From Undibacter mobilis (GTDB taxonomy: Bacteria; Pseudomonadota; Alphaproteobacteria; Rhizobiales; Xanthobacteraceae), in the NCBI RefSeq assembly GCF_003367195.1, contig NZ_QRGO01000001.1:62001-126000 (forward strand): a DNA stretch of 64,000 bases, in the 5' to 3' direction. Below, piece after piece: positions 41,802 through 50,581 of this stretch (positions are counted from its first letter, which is position 1; each line of letters starts with the position of its first letter). The notes under the pieces are model-generated. The model was not told the DNA's origin. It saw nothing but the letters and a program-made list of their open reading frames with translations, and searched no databases. The position numbers and the translations under genes are program-made.

Positions 41802-42380
41802 ATGAATCTCGCATGCAAGGCCGCGTTTGCCGGCGCCGCTCTGGCGCTTGGCGTCGCCATCACCGCCGCGTCCTACGTTCCGACCCACGCTGAAGAAACC
41901 AAGATGGTCGGCGGCGCTGCGATGTATCCGTCGAAGAACATCGTGCAGAACGCGATGAACTCGAAGGACCACACGACCCTGGTCGCCGCGGTGAAGGCCG
42001 CAGGCCTCGTCGATACGCTCTCGGGCAAGGGACCGTTCACGGTCTTCGCGCCGACCAACGCAGCCTTCGCCAAGTTGCCGGCGGGCACCGTCGATACGCT
42101 GCTCAAGCCCGAGAACAAGGCGCAGCTCACCAAGATCCTGACGTGTCATGTGGTCGCGGCCGACGCCATGGCGTCCACCATCGGCAAGATGATCAAGGAC
42201 GACGGCGGCATGCACAAGGTCAAGACCGTCGGCGGCTGCATGCTGACCGCCAAGATGGCCGGCAACAAGCTCCAGCTGGTCGATGAAAAGGGCCAGACCG
42301 CGACGGTCACCATCGCGGACGTGAAGCAGTCGAACGGCGTCATCCACGTCATCGACACGGTGCTGCTGCCGGCGATGTAA
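41802..42380 (+). CDS. Secreted fasciclin-domain protein
   Basis: Protein of 192 residues with a signal peptide (CKAAFAGAALALGVAITAA) and one FAS1 domain. Seen: GPFTVFAPTNAAFAKLP near residue 68 and ITIADVKQSNGVIHVID-type end. GGGAG lies seven bases before the ATG. Fasciclin proteins are extracytoplasmic and linked to adhesion. It follows the sigma/anti-sigma pair by 96 bp and is a likely target of the sigma factor. Confidence 0.92.
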   Translation: MNLACKAAFAGAALALGVAITAASYVPTHAEETKMVGGAAMYPSKNIVQNAMNSKDHTTLVAAVKAAGLVDTLSGKGPFTVFAPTNAAFAKLPAGTVDTLLKPENKAQLTKILTCHVVAADAMASTIGKMIKDDGGMHKVKTVGGCMLTAKMAGNKLQLVDEKGQTATVTIADVKQSNGVIHVIDTVLLPAM

Positions 42381-42465
42381 CCCGGCAAACCGGGCCGAGA
42401 CCCCTTGGCCCCCGGCCCCCTCCCGTCTCCCCGCGGGAGGGGCCAACCGGCCATTCGGGGGGCCG

Positions 42466-42503
42466 TTAACCACTCGCTAACCATAAACTGGGCAATCTTT
42501 GCC
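42466..42503 (+). promoter_or_regulatory. flhA promoter module: CtrA box plus inverted repeat
   Basis: TTAA-N7-CTAA at 42466-42480 with CCAT after it, then GGCAA-TCT-TTGCC at 42491-42503. Layout and spacing equal those ahead of fliF although the two genes are 10 kb apart. Confidence 0.65.
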
Positions 42504-42573
42504 GGGTTGCCGGCGCGTGTTCGCCGGCGACCGCATTTTCGCCGTCCGGCCACCCGAGAGCCCAGCGCCCCGC

Positions 42574-44694
42574 ATGACCGACACTACCGCCGCGTCCCCT
42601 GCCCCACGCGCCTCGCGCATCCCGAGCCTGGGGGACATCGGCAATATCATCCGGCGCAGCGATCTCGGCCTCGCGATCGGCGTTCTCGTCATTCTCGTCG
42701 TCCTGATCCTGCCCTTGCCGGCGGTGCTGCTCGACGCCTTTCTCGCCATTTCGATCATCCTGTCGGTGCTGATCCTGATGACGGCGCTGTTCATCCACAC
42801 GCCGCTGGAATTCTCCGCCTTCCCGACCGTGCTGCTCGTTTCCACGATGCTGCGGCTGTCGCTCAACCTCGCTTCGACACGCCTGATCCTCGCGCACGGT
42901 CATGAAGGCACCGACGCCGCCGGCCACGTCATTCAGGCGTTCGGCAATTTCGTGATGGGCGGCAATTTCGTCATCGGCATCATCGTCTTCGCCATTCTGG
43001 TGATCGTGAACTTCGTCGTCATCACCAAGGGCTCGGGCCGCATCGCCGAAGTGGCCGCGCGCTTCCACCTCGACGCCATGCCGGGCAAGCAAATGGCCAT
43101 CGACGCCGACCTGTCGGCCGGCCTGATCGACGAGAAGGACGCCCGCCGCCGCCGCAAGGATCTGGAGGACGAAGGCGGCTTCTTCGGTGCCATGGACGGC
43201 GCCTCGAAATTCGTGCGCGGCGACGCCATCGCCGGCCTGCTTATCGTCTTCATCAATGTCATCGGCGGCATGATCATCGGCATCGCGCAGCAGGGACTGA
43301 CATTCGCCGACGCCGCGCGCTCCTACACGTTGCTCACCGTCGGTGACGGCCTCGTCACCCAGGTGCCGGCGCTGATCGTTTCGACCGCGGCGGGCTTGCT
43401 CGTCTCCAAGGCCGGCATTTCCGGCGCCGCCGACAAGGCGCTGATGAAGCAGCTCTCCGGTTATCCGAAGGCGCTCGGCCTGTCGGGCGGCGTGATGATG
43501 TGCATGGCGCTGTTGCCCGGCATCCCATTCCTCCCCTTCATGATGCTCGGCGGCGGCGCCATCGCCCTCGCCACCGTCACCGCCCGCCGCACCAAGGAAA
43601 TGGCCGCGCGCGAAATCGGACAGCAGCAATCCGAGGCGAAAGCAGCGCAAGCGACCGAAGAGCCGATCTCGACCGCGCTCAAGATCGACGACCTCAAGGT
43701 CGAACTCGGCTACGCTTTGCTGCCGCTGGTCAACGCACCGGACGGCACCGACCGCCTGACCGAACAGATCAAGGCGCTGCGCCGTTCGCTCGCCAGCGAA
43801 ATGGGCTTCGTGATGCCGGCGGTCCGCATTCTCGACAACGTGCATCTCGACGCCAACAGCTACATCATCAAGATCAAGGAAGTGGACGCCGGCACCGGCA
43901 AGGTGTGGGCGGGCCAGTACATGGTCATGGACCCGGCCGGCAATCAGGTGCGCCTGCCCGGCAACCACACCACCGAGCCGACCTTCGGCCTGCCCGCCAC
44001 CTGGGTCGACGCCGCCATCAAGGACGAGGCGGCGATGCAAGGCTACACCGTGGTCGACGCCGCCACCGTGCTGTCGACGCATCTCACCGAGCTGCTCAAG
44101 GGCAACATGTCGGAGCTGTTGTCTTACGGCGAGGTTCAGAAGCTGCTCAAGGAACTGCCGAAAGACCAGGCCGAACTGCTCAAGGACATCACGCCGGCGC
44201 TCATCACCACCTCGGGCATCCAGCGCGTGCTGCAAATGCTGCTCGCCGAACGGGTCTCGATCCGCGATCTTTCGACCATTCTCGAAGGCATCGCCGAAGG
44301 GCTCGCCTCGACGCGCAACCCGGTCATGCTCACCGAGCATGTGCGCATGCGTTTGGCGCGCCAGATCTGCGCGCAATATGCCAATCCGTCGGGCTACCTG
44401 CCGCTGATCGCCCTGTCGGCGCATTGGGAGCAGGCCTTCGCGGAATCGCTGGTCGGCACCGGCGAGGAGCGCCAGCTCGCCATGCAGCCTTCCAAACTCA
44501 CCGAATTCATCACGTTGGTGCGCCATGCTTACGAAGCGGCCGCGCGTGAAGGTGAAGCGCCGGTGCTCGTCACCTCGGCCGGCATCCGGCCTTACGTGCG
44601 GGGCATTGTCGAGCGCTTCCGCGCCCAGACGCCGGTGATCTCGCAATCGGAAATCCACCCGCGCGCGCGATTGAAGACGGTGGGTAGCGTTTAA
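42574..44694 (+). CDS. flhA: Flagellar export protein FlhA
   Basis: Membrane protein of 706 residues from ATG 42574 (MTDTTAASP); an upstream start at 42499 would include the promoter module and is rejected. Seen: several N-terminal membrane helices (VILVVLILPLPAVLLDAFLA), the FHIPEP-family signature RLSLNLASTRLIL, and a large cytoplasmic C-terminal domain. FlhA forms the export gate of the flagellar secretion apparatus. It lies alone here, away from the other flagellar genes. Confidence 0.96.
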   Translation: MTDTTAASPAPRASRIPSLGDIGNIIRRSDLGLAIGVLVILVVLILPLPAVLLDAFLAISIILSVLILMTALFIHTPLEFSAFPTVLLVSTMLRLSLNLASTRLILAHGHEGTDAAGHVIQAFGNFVMGGNFVIGIIVFAILVIVNFVVITKGSGRIAEVAARFHLDAMPGKQMAIDADLSAGLIDEKDARRRRKDLEDEGGFFGAMDGASKFVRGDAIAGLLIVFINVIGGMIIGIAQQGLTFADAARSYTLLTVGDGLVTQVPALIVSTAAGLLVSKAGISGAADKALMKQLSGYPKALGLSGGVMMCMALLPGIPFLPFMMLGGGAIALATVTARRTKEMAAREIGQQQSEAKAAQATEEPISTALKIDDLKVELGYALLPLVNAPDGTDRLTEQIKALRRSLASEMGFVMPAVRILDNVHLDANSYIIKIKEVDAGTGKVWAGQYMVMDPAGNQVRLPGNHTTEPTFGLPATWVDAAIKDEAAMQGYTVVDAATVLSTHLTELLKGNMSELLSYGEVQKLLKELPKDQAELLKDITPALITTSGIQRVLQMLLAERVSIRDLSTILEGIAEGLASTRNPVMLTEHVRMRLARQICAQYANPSGYLPLIALSAHWEQAFAESLVGTGEERQLAMQPSKLTEFITLVRHAYEAAAREGEAPVLVTSAGIRPYVRGIVERFRAQTPVISQSEIHPRARLKTVGSV

Positions 44695-44728
44695 CTTGCT
44701 AGCCGGTGCGCCGTCGTCTAAGAACTTC

Positions 44729-44848
44729 CCGGGCGCATTCTTTGCGCCCGGTGCCGCCGGTCCCAACCGGCCGTAAGCGTTCAACGTGAACCAACGCAAT
44801 CAACCGCTCTCGGTCGTAACGACCGTCGCCGGTCGGATTGCGTTTTTT
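44729..44848 (+). other. Structured intergenic region with terminator-like end
   Basis: Between flhA and the MFS gene lie four successive inverted repeats: CCGGGCGCA/TGCGCCCGG (44729-44751), CCGGT/ACCGG (44757-44770), GTTCA/TGAAC (44779-44791), and AACGCAATC/GATTGCGTT (44793-44844) enclosing GGTCG/CGACC. The last is followed by six T bases. It could be just the flhA terminator, or a leader or small RNA. Confidence 0.55.
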
Positions 44849-44897
44849 ATTGTTCGCGACGCAGTCCGTTCGGTGACGAGCACCGCAAGGATCTCCG

Positions 44898-46100
44898 ATG
44901 ACCTCCCTGAAGACTCGTGACCCGGCCGACAGCCGTCTGCTGCTGCTCACCGCCGTCCTGTTTCTCTCCTATCTCTGCATCGCCATGCCGCTGCCTATCG
45001 TGCCGGTCTTCGTGACCACGCAACTGGGCTACAGCAATGTTTGGGCCGGCCTCGGCGTCGGCATCGCCTTCGTCGCCACCATCGCCTCGCGCGGCATCAC
45101 CGGCACTTTCACCGACCGGCGCGGCGCCAAGCTGGCGCTGCGGCGCGGCCTGTTGTTCTACATAGCCGGCGCGCTGGTCGCGCTCGGCGCCGGGCTTTTC
45201 TCAAACATGCCACTCGCAGCCTATGGCGCGCTGCTCAGCGGCCGGCTGCTCATCGGCATCGGCGAAAGCCTCGTCACCGTCAGCGTCGTCTCGTGGGGCG
45301 TTGGCATCGTCGGTCCGGCACGGTCGTCGCGCGTGCTGGCATTGATGGGTGCGGCGATGTACGGCGCGCTCGCCGTTGGCGGGCCGATCGGCGTCATCAT
45401 GCTCGACAAACTCGGCTTCGCCGCGGCGATGGCGATCAGCGCGGTATTGCCGGCCATCTCCCTGCTGGTCATCTGGCGCATACCCGGCGTGGCCGCACAT
45501 CCCGACGCCGACCGGCCATCCTTCGTCAGCGTGATCGGCCGCATCTGGTGGCATGGTTCGATCGTCGGCCTGCAGGGCATCGGCTTTGCCGCCATCGGCG
45601 CTTTCTTCGTGCTGTATTTCCGCGACCAGCACTGGACCTATGCCGGGCTCGGCCTCACCGCCTTCGGCGGCGGCTTCGTGCTGGTGCGCATCCTGTTCGG
45701 GCACCTGCCGGATCGCTTTGGCGGCGTGCCGGTGGCGATCGTGTCGCTCGGCGTCGAGACGATCGGCCAGGTCCTGATTTGGACCGCGCCGCATCCCGCC
45801 TTTGCGTTGGCCGGCGCGTTTCTGACCGGGCTCGGTTGCTCGATGGTGTTTCCGGCCATGGGCCGCGAAGTCATCCGTCTGGTCGATCCGCATTTGCGCA
45901 GCACCGCACTGGGCGGCTTCGCGGCATTTCAGGACATCGCCTATGGTCTCACCGGCCCCATCGCCGGCCTGGTCGCCGACCGCGCCGGCTATGGCAGCGT
46001 CTACCTGATCGGCGCCATCGGGGCGGCGCTCGGCTTCGTCATGGCCAATGTCCTGTACCGCGACAGCAGGGCCGCGCCGCCTCAGGCCGGCGGGTCGTAG
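44898..46100 (+). CDS. Major facilitator superfamily transporter
   Basis: Membrane protein of 400 residues with about 12 hydrophobic segments. Seen: GITGTFTDRRGAKLALRRG after the second or third helix, the MFS motif A region, and GRLLIGIGESLVTV. An arabinose-efflux/YfcJ-like type is likely. AAGGA precedes the ATG. Substrate unknown. Its end overlaps the convergent tautomerase gene by 19 bp. Confidence 0.88.
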   Translation: MTSLKTRDPADSRLLLLTAVLFLSYLCIAMPLPIVPVFVTTQLGYSNVWAGLGVGIAFVATIASRGITGTFTDRRGAKLALRRGLLFYIAGALVALGAGLFSNMPLAAYGALLSGRLLIGIGESLVTVSVVSWGVGIVGPARSSRVLALMGAAMYGALAVGGPIGVIMLDKLGFAAAMAISAVLPAISLLVIWRIPGVAAHPDADRPSFVSVIGRIWWHGSIVGLQGIGFAAIGAFFVLYFRDQHWTYAGLGLTAFGGGFVLVRILFGHLPDRFGGVPVAIVSLGVETIGQVLIWTAPHPAFALAGAFLTGLGCSMVFPAMGREVIRLVDPHLRSTALGGFAAFQDIAYGLTGPIAGLVADRAGYGSVYLIGAIGAALGFVMANVLYRDSRAAPPQAGGS

Positions 46101-46315
46101 CCCGGAGCCTTGAAGATGGTGTCGAGCTTGGCCGCAATATCCGGCCGGTAGACCTCGGCACCCCAGTTCTCCGGCTTGATGTCCTCAATGCCGACCGAAA
46201 TCGACTTGTCGGTCGAACCGAGCGTTTCAATAACCGCCCGGGAGAGGGCATCAGCCAGCCGGGCCTTGTCGGCGTCGGAACGCCCGGCGAACATTTTCAC
46301 GACAATATGGGGCAT
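46082..46315 (-). CDS. Tautomerase (4-oxalocrotonate tautomerase/PptA-like)
   Basis: Protein of 77 residues from ATG 46315, so that Pro follows Met and becomes the catalytic N-terminal base after Met removal; the longer frame to 46351 would bury it. Seen: PHIVVKMFAGRS and later SVGIEDIKPENW, the PptA/YdcE pattern. These enzymes tautomerise keto-enol compounds. The gene faces the MFS gene and overlaps it at the 3' end. Confidence 0.85.
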   Translation of the reverse strand: MPHIVVKMFAGRSDADKARLADALSRAVIETLGSTDKSISVGIEDIKPENWGAEVYRPDIAAKLDTIFKAPGYDPPA

Positions 46316-46512
46316 TATGCTTGTCCTGGTTTCCGGCCGGATGACATCCAAGATAAACTCTTTAGTCGCAGGCGGTTAACTACGCCACCACCGGTACCCG
46401 TCAGGGTAGCGATTAGTCCCCCGGGCCACTGGATTGCCGCAGTTATATGACTATATAGAGTGCTCAAATCCTCGCCGGAATGCCTGTTTGGTCCGGCTGC
46501 TCTGGAGACATC

Positions 46513-46761
46513 ATGAAGACCATCGATTTTACCGCGCCGGCGGAGCTTTTCCCGTCGCGTAACCGCAAGGTCGCCAGCAAGGTCCGCTACCGCCGGTTCG
46601 ACAAGGCCTCCGAGGCCATCCGCTTTGCGGTCGAGGAATTGCCGGAAGCCCAGTTGCTCGGCGCCTATATCGAAATCAACGAAGCCCGCCTGAGCCATCA
46701 GGACATCAAGGCGCTCTACGAGAGCGAAGCCTATCCGCTCAAGCGCGCAGCCAACGCCTGA
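46513..46761 (+). CDS. Small conserved-looking protein of 82 residues
   Basis: ATG at 46513 (MKTIDFTAPAELF) with GGAGA eight bases upstream. The protein is basic at the start (RNRKVASKVRYRRF) and has a helical middle with AIRFAVEELPEAQLLGAYIEIN. I recall similar short proteins in Rhizobiales genomes but know no function. A clear terminator follows. Confidence 0.72.
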   Translation: MKTIDFTAPAELFPSRNRKVASKVRYRRFDKASEAIRFAVEELPEAQLLGAYIEINEARLSHQDIKALYESEAYPLKRAANA

Positions 46762-46791
46762 TCCTGCCGCTGCTAACCTGCCCGTGAAATT

Positions 46792-46816
46792 GCCCGGCCA
46801 TCGAGCCGGGCTTTTT
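46792..46816 (+). terminator. Rho-independent terminator
   Basis: Seven-base arms GCCCGGC (46792-46798) and GCCGGGC (46805-46811) with a six-base loop and a T-run. It ends the transcript of the 82-residue protein gene. Confidence 0.85.
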
Positions 46817-46955
46817 CTTTTTGCGCTGCATCCATCAGCGCGGCCGGGGCGGAATAAACAACTGCCGCAGGCCGGCCGCAATTGGCCCCCAACCGGCCGA
46901 AACGTCTTCGCGCCCCGATCATCACGCAGTTTCACTGTTCCGTGAAAGGACGGGC

Positions 46956-46980
46956 GGAACTGCCGGCGCGCCCCCACGTT
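46956..46980 (+). promoter_or_regulatory. EcfG-type promoter (GGAAC-N16-CGTT)
   Basis: GGAAC at 46956-46960 and CGTT at 46977-46980, 16 bases apart. It is a perfect match to the general-stress sigma consensus and lies about 72 bases before the small membrane protein gene. Confidence 0.7.
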
Positions 46981-47051
46981 AACAAAGCGAACGAGATCGC
47001 TCCCCGATGCTTTGAAACAAGGCAACCCGGCGGACGTTGGAGGACTGAGAG

Positions 47052-47261
47052 ATGAACTGGTCGATGTACACGGCCGACCGCAGCACCCACCTCAAGATCG
47101 TGGTGGTCGGCCTTTTTGCCGCGCTAGTGATCGCTGTGATCGGCATCGCGGCCACGCAACTAAATCTCGGCACCGACGTTATGACGGCGCAGGGACCGCA
47201 AGTTTACAAAGCCGGCCAGCCGGTAGTGATGACCGTGCGCGAAGGCACGACCATCCGCTAA
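47052..47261 (+). CDS. Small single-pass membrane protein
   Basis: Protein of 69 residues with one membrane helix at about residues 16-34 (IVVVGLFAALVIAVIGIAA) and a short exported tail (QVYKAGQPVVMTVREG). GGAGG lies about ten bases before the ATG. An EcfG-type promoter and a strong terminator frame it as a single-gene stress transcript. Function unknown. Confidence 0.75.
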   Translation: MNWSMYTADRSTHLKIVVVGLFAALVIAVIGIAATQLNLGTDVMTAQGPQVYKAGQPVVMTVREGTTIR

Positions 47262-47348
47262 CGCCTGATCGGTGCTCTGACTGACACTGGACGACGATAA
47301 CTGACGTGTGATGACTGAGACTATCGATTGAACCTCCCCCAAGACTAA

Positions 47349-47377
47349 ACGCGCCGCTTTGCCGGCGCGTTTTTTTT
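47349..47377 (+). terminator. Rho-independent terminator
   Basis: Arms ACGCGCCG (47349-47356) and CGGCGCGT (47363-47370) with a six-base loop, followed by a run of eight T bases. It lies about 90 bases after the small membrane protein. Confidence 0.9.
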
Positions 47378-47493
47378 GCATCATACGCGCGGCGTACGCG
47401 GCGAATGATCGCGCCGGCACTCGGCATCCGCCCTTGAAACGTCGGATAAAAGTCGCAGGGTGGAGGCTGACGCGAATCAGCCCGGGACAATTC

Positions 47494-48648
47494 ATGCTGC
47501 GCCGCCTCGTCACTGCCGCCCTGCTCTCCCCGCTCGCCGTGATGTTGTCGGCCTGCGCCGGCGGACTGCCCGCAGGGTCGAGTATTGCCGTCGCCGGCGA
47601 CTACGAGGCGAAGCTTGCCGCTTGGGACGCGGCGCGCCGGCCCTATGAAGCAGCAGCAGCCGCCTACTGGGACGCTGTGAGTGACAAACGCCGCATCCGC
47701 AACGCCAAGCGTCGCAGCAACGAAACCATCCTGCTCGACGACTATGTACTCGAGCATCCGCCGGTCTATTCCGGCCCGCCGCGCCCGGTCGATCCCAATG
47801 CGCCGCCGGGTCCGCGGCCCGGCGAGGCGCCGCCGATCCCGGTGATCGCCGATTTCCTACGTCACGCCAAAGCCCAGTTCGGCTTCGTTCCCGACCAGCC
47901 GGCCAGCGAACTCGACTTCAAGCGCGCCTATGCCCGCGTCGCGCTCGCCTCAGGCCTGACGCGCGAGCAGATCGTCGGCGTCTATGCCTTCGAGACCGGC
48001 GGCAACGGCACCTATGACACGCAAGCCGGCGTTTCGCCGAAGCGCGCCACCGCGATCTCACCCGCTGTCGGTTACAACCAGATGCTCTCGACCAATTCGG
48101 TGTCGATGCTGGCCGAGCATGCCGACATCGTACTCGCCGCGCTGCGCCGCAAGGAGCAGACCTTGCAGGGCGAAGCCAGGCGCGCCATGGCGCGCAAGAT
48201 CGAGGCGGTGAAGCGGATGATCGCTTACGCCAAATCGGTGCCCGGCAAATGGAGCGAATACGACAAGCTCGCCAAGCAGACCGCCGGCGGCATGGGCATC
48301 CACGCCATCGTGCTCGACATCGATATCGGCCCGGTGGTGCAGACGCAGAAGCTTCTGAACTCGGTGCTGTTCGCGCGCATGAAGGGCTATCGCGCCCCGC
48401 TCACCGCGCCCGAACTCGAACTGATGAACCTCACCGGCGATTCCACCGGGCTCGATATGGTGACCATGCCGGTGGAATTCCGCACCCAGGTGCCGACCTC
48501 GAACTTCTTTCAGCGGAACGGCTATGAGCGCAATCCGGTGGCGCGGCGCACCGGCGTGGTCGGCAAACTGATCGCCGACATCGACGGGCAGATGCAGCGC
48601 GGCGCGCAGGCCGCCGGCTCCAAGGAACTGGCGGCGGCGGCGAACTAA
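47494..48648 (+). CDS. Lipoprotein with lytic-transglycosylase-like features
   Basis: Protein of 384 residues from ATG 47494 (MLRRLVTAALL). A lipobox LSAC with Cys21 is clear; the open frame further upstream lacks a signal. Seen in the mature part: GLTREQIVGVYAFETGGNGTY (Glu in an SLT-like setting) and AISPAVGYNQML. This loosely resembles lysozyme-fold domains, but key residues are not certain. A proline-rich linker lies near residues 88-110. Likely outer-membrane-anchored; enzymatic role is a guess. Confidence 0.7.
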   Translation: MLRRLVTAALLSPLAVMLSACAGGLPAGSSIAVAGDYEAKLAAWDAARRPYEAAAAAYWDAVSDKRRIRNAKRRSNETILLDDYVLEHPPVYSGPPRPVDPNAPPGPRPGEAPPIPVIADFLRHAKAQFGFVPDQPASELDFKRAYARVALASGLTREQIVGVYAFETGGNGTYDTQAGVSPKRATAISPAVGYNQMLSTNSVSMLAEHADIVLAALRRKEQTLQGEARRAMARKIEAVKRMIAYAKSVPGKWSEYDKLAKQTAGGMGIHAIVLDIDIGPVVQTQKLLNSVLFARMKGYRAPLTAPELELMNLTGDSTGLDMVTMPVEFRTQVPTSNFFQRNGYERNPVARRTGVVGKLIADIDGQMQRGAQAAGSKELAAAAN

Positions 48649-48653
48649 GGACT

Positions 48654-48684
48654 TGCCCCGGGCGCGGCGCCGCGTCCGGGGGCA
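48654..48684. terminator. Strong palindrome between convergent genes
   Basis: GC-rich arms around 48654-48668 and 48669-48684 (GCCCCGGGCGCGG and its near complement). It sits between the lipoprotein gene and the minus-strand TRAP permease and could end both transcripts, though no T-run follows. Confidence 0.5.
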
Positions 48685-48690
48685 GTCGTC

Positions 48691-49974
48691 TCAGTTCATC
48701 AATGTCCGCGGCAGCCAGAGCGACAGCTCCGGAATGTAGGTCACCAGCATCAGAACGATGATCATCGGGATGTAGAAGATCAGGATGCTCTTGGCGACGG
48801 CCTCCATACTGACCCTGCCTATCGCACACCCCACCACCATGGTCGGCCCCACCGGCGGCGTCAGAAGGCCGATGCCGAGGTTGAGGATCATGATGATCCC
48901 GAAATGCACCGGATCGATGCCGAAAGCCGGCAGGATCGGCAAAAAGATCGGTGTGCAGATCAGCAGCATCGGCGCCAGGTCCATGAACGTGCCAAGCGCC
49001 AACAACAGAATGTTGATGTAGAGCAGGAACATGTACTTGTTGTGCGAGATATTGACGAAGAACTCGGTTGCGATCGCCGGGATCCGCAGGATCGCCATCA
49101 TGTAGCCGAACGAGATCGAGAAACCGATCATGATCATGACCATGCCGACCGTGCGCGTCACGCGCCCAAGCAGCATCGGCAGTTCGGCCCATGTGATGTC
49201 TTTGTAGACGAACATCGTCACGAAGAATGCCCAAACGCAGGCGATGGCGCCGGACTCGGTCGGCGTGAACACGCCGGAGGTGATTCCGCCGAGGATGATC
49301 GCGACCGTGGTCAGGCCCCAGATCGCATCGACGGCGATCTTAAAAGCCTGGCGCAGCGGGATGGCCTCGCCCTTCGGGAAATTGTCGCGCTTGGCGACAT
49401 AGAGGACGAGGATGACCAGCGAGGCGCCGAGCAGCAGTGTCGGGATGATGCCCGCCATGAACATGGCGCCAATCGACACCGTGCCGCCGGCGGCGATCGA
49501 ATAGATCACCATGTTGTGTGAGGGCGGCACCAGTAGCGGCTGCAACGAGCCAGAGATGGTGACGTTCACCGCGAACAGTCTCGGATAACCCGCCTTGATC
49601 ATCTGCGGGATCATCACCGAACCGACGGCGGCCGTGTCGGCCACCGACGAGCCCGACAGACAACCGAACATCGTCGACGCGACGATATTGACCAACGCCA
49701 GACCACCGCGGATCGCACCGACGAAGACTTTGGCAAGATTGACGAGGCGCGTCGCCATGCCGCCAAGCGCCATGATGGCGCCAGCCAGGATGAAGAACGG
49801 GATGGCGAGCAGTGAGAACCCGCTCATGCCGCCCGCCACTTTCAGCATGACGGCTTCGAGCGGAATGTCGGTGTAGAGCGCCGCGGCGATCGAAGCGATG
49901 CCGAGGGCATAAGCGACCGGCATACCGAGCAGACAGACGACCGTGAAGCCGCCAATGAGAATGAGAATTTCCAT
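48691..49974 (-). CDS. dctM: TRAP transporter large permease (DctM)
   Basis: Membrane protein of 427 residues with about 12 hydrophobic segments. Seen: FTVVCLLGMPVAYALGIAS at the start, and LTPPVGPTMVVGCAIG near residue 370, a DctM signature. It is the channel subunit of a periplasmic-binding-protein-dependent secondary transporter for organic or sugar acids. It lies 11 bp after the small subunit gene. Confidence 0.95.
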   Translation of the reverse strand: MEILILIGGFTVVCLLGMPVAYALGIASIAAALYTDIPLEAVMLKVAGGMSGFSLLAIPFFILAGAIMALGGMATRLVNLAKVFVGAIRGGLALVNIVASTMFGCLSGSSVADTAAVGSVMIPQMIKAGYPRLFAVNVTISGSLQPLLVPPSHNMVIYSIAAGGTVSIGAMFMAGIIPTLLLGASLVILVLYVAKRDNFPKGEAIPLRQAFKIAVDAIWGLTTVAIILGGITSGVFTPTESGAIACVWAFFVTMFVYKDITWAELPMLLGRVTRTVGMVMIMIGFSISFGYMMAILRIPAIATEFFVNISHNKYMFLLYINILLLALGTFMDLAPMLLICTPIFLPILPAFGIDPVHFGIIMILNLGIGLLTPPVGPTMVVGCAIGRVSMEAVAKSILIFYIPMIIVLMLVTYIPELSLWLPRTLMN

Positions 49975-49985
49975 GACAGCCGCCT

Positions 49986-50504
49986 TTACTCGGTCGTCAG
50001 CGTGCTGACCGTCTCGGCGTCAGCTTCCTGGAAGAACTGGCCTTTCATCATCCGCTCGATGATGAACAGGATGGTCAGACCGCCGCCGAGCGGAACTGGC
50101 AGGTAACTGATGCCCACCGACAGGACCGGGAATTCCGGAATGATCTGGTTATAGGTGGTCGCGACCAGCTTGAGTCCCCACCACAACATGAACAGGTTGG
50201 TCAGAAGCATCAGCGCTTCCAGCAACCAGCCGAGGGCGGTCTTGTACGGCTCATTGAGGAAGGCCGGCAGCACGCCGACGCCAATGTGCAGATATTCCCG
50301 GTAACAGACGACAGCCGAGATGAACGACATCACGATCATCAGCAGGGTCGCCAGCGGCTCTGGCCAGGATGCGGCGCTATTGAGCACGTAGCGCGTGAAG
50401 ACGCCGTAGGGGATGATCAGGGTGATGATGAGAAGGCATCCCCCCGCCACGATGAGACAACCGCGATGGACGATGTCCATCAAGCGGGAATACTGCGAGA
50501 CCAT
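49986..50504 (-). CDS. dctQ: TRAP transporter small permease (DctQ)
   Basis: Membrane protein of about 172 residues with four hydrophobic segments. ATG at 50504 is chosen because GGGGGA lies ahead of it; the frame is open to 50537. Seen: VFTRYVLNSAASWPEPLATLL (typical DctQ region near residue 36). It bridges the binding protein and the large permease. It sits between dctM and dctP in the same direction. Confidence 0.9.
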   Translation of the reverse strand: MVSQYSRLMDIVHRGCLIVAGGCLLIITLIIPYGVFTRYVLNSAASWPEPLATLLMIVMSFISAVVCYREYLHIGVGVLPAFLNEPYKTALGWLLEALMLLTNLFMLWWGLKLVATTYNQIIPEFPVLSVGISYLPVPLGGGLTILFIIERMMKGQFFQEADAETVSTLTTE

Positions 50505-50581
50505 TCCTTCCCCCATGTCAAAAGCGAGGCCGGCCAAATCCGGATGAGGACCTGGCCGGCCCGATTGCTATCCGCGCGAAA

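Noticed and set aside
42466..44799. Long minus-strand open frame of 777 codons opposite flhA
   Set aside because: It is antisense to the clear flhA gene and its product is a His/Arg/Asp-rich composition typical of GC-rich shadow frames, with no domain.
46930..46947. Inverted repeat TTTCAC-N6-GTGAAA before the small membrane protein gene
   Set aside because: It lies just ahead of the EcfG-type promoter and could be an operator, but nothing else supports it, so it is only noted.
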